A DNA stretch of 64,000 bases from Comamonadaceae bacterium (lineage in GTDB: Bacteria; Pseudomonadota; Gammaproteobacteria; Burkholderiales; Burkholderiaceae_C): contig CANCER010000011.1 in NCBI GenBank assembly GCA_947375135.1, positions 1 through 64,000 on the forward strand, given 5' to 3'. The first letter of the stretch is position 1; every line of letters starts with the position of its first letter. Below the pieces are notes generated by a model. It was not told where the DNA came from and did not search any database. It was given only the letters and a program-made list of their open reading frames with translations. This document shows, one piece after another, positions 61,961 through 64,000 of the stretch. Made by a program: the position numbers and the translations under genes.

Positions 61961-63628
61961 ATGGTTCACCCGCTTGCCGCCGATGCCACCCCCATCCCCG
62001 ATTACCAGCAATTCCTGGCGGACTTTCAGCCCGACAGCTTGGACAAAGAGTTCGCCGGGGACTTTGCCAAGGGCATGAACGCCGCCATCGAGTGCTGCGA
62101 CCGCTACGCACACGGCGGCCGCGTAGCGCTGTACTGGGAAGGGCAAGACGGACGGAGCACGACGCACACCTTTGAAGAGTTGAAAGAGGCCTCCTCGCGC
62201 TTTGCCAACTTTCTGGTCAGCCAGGGCGTGCAGCCGGGCGACCGCGTGGCCGGCTTGCTGCCGCGTGTGCCCGAGCTGCTGGTGGTGATTCTGGGTACCT
62301 GGCGCGCGGGAGCCGTCTACCAGCCGCTGTTCACCGCCTTCGGCCCCAAGGCGATTGAATACCGCGTCTCGTCCAGCGAAGCCAAGCTCATCGTGACGGA
62401 CAGCAACAACCGGCACAAGCTCAACGAGGTGCCCGACTGCCCCGCCATTGCCACCCTCGCCGGGGCCGCGCCGCTGGCAGCAGGGGACTTTGATTTCCAC
62501 GCCGAACTCGCACGCCACAGCGCCAGCTTCGCACCTGTCATGCGCACGGGCGACGACGCCTGCATGATGCTGTTCACATCGGGCACCACGGGTCTTGCCA
62601 AGGGCGTGGCTGTGCCCAACAAGGCGCTCAAGGCCTTCTATATGTACATGCGCTACGCGGTCGACCTGCGCCCTGAAGATACCTACTGGAACATTGCCGA
62701 TCCGGGCTGGGCCTACGGCCTGTACTACGCGGCCATAGGCCCGCTGCTGATGGGCCACGCCACGCTGTTTTACGAGGGCGCGTTCACGGTGGACAGCACC
62801 TACCGGGTCATACAGAAATACGGCATCACCAACCTGGCCGGTGCGCCCACCGCCTACCGCCTGCTGATTGCCGCCGGCGGCGACAAGGCCCTGCCGGTCA
62901 AGGGGCAGTTGCGCGTGGCCAGCAGCGCCGGTGAGCCGCTGAACCCGGAGGTGATCCGCTGGTTCCACGCGCATCTGGCCTGCCCGGTAAACGACCACTA
63001 TGGCCAGACCGAGATCGGCATGGTGCTGTGCAACTTCCACGGGCTGCACCATGCGGTGCGCGCCGGGTCTGCCGGTTACTCCGTGCCCGGCTTTCGCATG
63101 GTGGTGGTGAATGACGAGGGCGTGGAGCTGCCACCCGGTCAGCAGGGCACGCTGGCGGTGGACCGCGAGGCCTCCAGCCTGATGTACTTTGCGGGCTACT
63201 GGAAAGCCAACACCCCCGGCTTTGTCGGCCAGTACTACCTGACCGGCGACACGGTAGAGATGGACGCCCACGGCAACATTGCCTTTGTCGGGCGCGGCGA
63301 CGACATCATCACCTCGTCCGGCTACCGCATAGGCCCGTTTGATGTGGAGAGCTGCCTGATCGAGCACCCGGCCGTGGCCGAGACGGCCGTCATCGGCAAG
63401 CCCGACCCGGAGCGCACCGAGATCGTCAAGGCCTTTGTGGTGCTCAAGCAGGGCTATACCGCCAGCCCCGCGCTGGCTGAGGAGCTGCAACAGCTGGTGA
63501 AACACCGGTTGGCCGCGCACGCCTACCCGCGCGAGGTGCAGTTTGTGTATGAATTACCCAAGACACCTAGTGGAAAAATCCAGCGTTTTTTGCTGCGCCA
63601 GCAGGAAAGTGGTAAAACCAACGCCTGA
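61961..63628 (+). CDS. AMP-forming acyl-CoA synthetase (acetyl-CoA synthetase-like)
   Basis: A 555-residue ANL-superfamily enzyme. The P-loop is LFTSGTTGLAKGVAV (about 206-220), the adenine motif region is DHYGQTEIG, the hinge is YLTGDTVEMD and the C-terminal catalytic Lys lies in LPKTPSGKIQRFLLR. It activates a short-chain or medium-chain carboxylic acid as acyl-AMP and then acyl-CoA. It is shorter than AcsA (about 650 aa), so propionate, butyrate or a related acid may be preferred over acetate. CCAGGAGAAG precedes the ATG. Confidence 0.9.
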   Translation: MVHPLAADATPIPDYQQFLADFQPDSLDKEFAGDFAKGMNAAIECCDRYAHGGRVALYWEGQDGRSTTHTFEELKEASSRFANFLVSQGVQPGDRVAGLLPRVPELLVVILGTWRAGAVYQPLFTAFGPKAIEYRVSSSEAKLIVTDSNNRHKLNEVPDCPAIATLAGAAPLAAGDFDFHAELARHSASFAPVMRTGDDACMMLFTSGTTGLAKGVAVPNKALKAFYMYMRYAVDLRPEDTYWNIADPGWAYGLYYAAIGPLLMGHATLFYEGAFTVDSTYRVIQKYGITNLAGAPTAYRLLIAAGGDKALPVKGQLRVASSAGEPLNPEVIRWFHAHLACPVNDHYGQTEIGMVLCNFHGLHHAVRAGSAGYSVPGFRMVVVNDEGVELPPGQQGTLAVDREASSLMYFAGYWKANTPGFVGQYYLTGDTVEMDAHGNIAFVGRGDDIITSSGYRIGPFDVESCLIEHPAVAETAVIGKPDPERTEIVKAFVVLKQGYTASPALAEELQQLVKHRLAAHAYPREVQFVYELPKTPSGKIQRFLLRQQESGKTNA

Positions 63629-63648
63629 TCAAACCATCGGAGTTTCCT

Positions 63649-63972
63649 ATGATTTTTACAAAAAGAATGGTCGCCACAACACTTGGCTTGCTGCTGGCCG
63701 TGTCGGCCTTTGCCAAGGACATCGTCATCGACGTGCGCACCCCGCAGGAGTTCCAGTCCGGCCACGTAGAGGGCGCACTGAATCTGCCGCATGACAGCAT
63801 AGGCCGGGACATTTTCAAAGCCAAGGTCAGCAAGGACGACCATGTGGTCCTGTATTGCCGCTCGGGCCGCCGCTCCGATTTGGCCCTGGGCACGCTCAAG
63901 GGCCTGGGCTTTAGCAACGTCGAAAACTACGGCGGCTTTGAGCAGGCCCAAAAGCGCCTGCAAAAGCCATAA
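63649..63972 (+). CDS. Periplasmic rhodanese (PspE-like)
   Basis: A 107-residue protein with a signal peptide (MIFTKRMVATTLGLLLAVSAFA) and a single rhodanese domain: IVIDVRTPQEFQSGHVEGALNLPHD and the active-site loop VVLYCRSGRRSD, whose Cys is the sulfur acceptor. It resembles E. coli PspE, a periplasmic thiosulfate sulfurtransferase. It starts 20 bp after the synthetase stop and is probably cotranscribed. Confidence 0.9.
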   Translation: MIFTKRMVATTLGLLLAVSAFAKDIVIDVRTPQEFQSGHVEGALNLPHDSIGRDIFKAKVSKDDHVVLYCRSGRRSDLALGTLKGLGFSNVENYGGFEQAQKRLQKP

Positions 63973-64000
63973 GGTCGCGCCGCCGCCGGCCGCCAAAAGG

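Overview
The window is about 62% GC by eye and almost fully coding, with short intergenic gaps and many ATGA or near-zero overlaps. Enzyme families, gene order and a 33-bp intergenic repeat near 39.6 kb point to a betaproteobacterium of the Comamonadaceae (Rhodoferax/Variovorax-like). That placement is inference; no rRNA or marker gene is present. I see no tRNA, CRISPR array, insertion sequence or prophage.

Region 1 (1-18.4 kb) is an inositol and probably O-methyl-inositol catabolic region. The 3' end of iolC is followed by iolD, iolE and iolB. After a small Phd/PIN toxin-antitoxin pair comes a minus-strand operon of a CUT2-type sugar/inositol ABC importer ending in an RpiR regulator. A LacI regulator then precedes a nine-gene plus-strand operon: a diiron oxygenase of the fatty-acid-hydroxylase superfamily, a MocE-type Rieske ferredoxin, a Hyi-like isomerase, a PanB-like protein lacking the usual Mg ligands, IolG, PurU, FolD, a MocF-like ferredoxin reductase and an SGNH esterase. 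I read it as oxidative O-demethylation (mocDEF logic of rhizopine catabolism), with the released C1 unit oxidised on tetrahydrofolate by FolD and PurU. Near-identical 14-bp palindromes upstream of both the importer and the oxygenase operon suggest a single LacI-family regulator for both.

Region 2 (18.6-36.6 kb) is a second LacI-controlled catabolic cluster: a Gfo/Idh/MocA dehydrogenase, a CoA-transferase, a crotonase, an aldehyde dehydrogenase, a complete CUT1 ABC importer, two GMC oxidoreductases, an SdhA-like 705-aa flavoprotein and a KDG-kinase-like enzyme. Two operators lie in the divergent promoter region. Its substrate is unknown; a glycoside oxidised before cleavage is one hypothesis. 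Its 3' end is degraded: a UPF0303 gene and a VOC gene carry three single-base deletions in total, and a 5'-truncated RelE/ParE toxin fragment follows.

Region 3 (36.6-46.4 kb) holds a LysR regulator divergent from mmsA/iolA (the last step of inositol catabolism), a small membrane protein, an NCS2 xanthine/uracil permease behind a tandem operator-like repeat, a rhodanese, a methyltransferase, two AhpD-like proteins around a CueR-like MerR regulator, and an SsuABC/TauABC-type importer.

Region 4 (46.5-59.5 kb) contains three large genes: a 2222-aa pseudokinase/AAA/GAF/hybrid histidine kinase, a secreted cytochrome c-periplasmic-binding-type fusion, and a 1516-aa multicopper oxidase with C-terminal fibronectin III repeats. 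The last two form an operon that recalls the mof (manganese oxidation) locus of Leptothrix.

Region 5 (59.8-64 kb) has a patatin-like lipase, an azoreductase with a clear terminator, an acyl-CoA synthetase and a periplasmic rhodanese.
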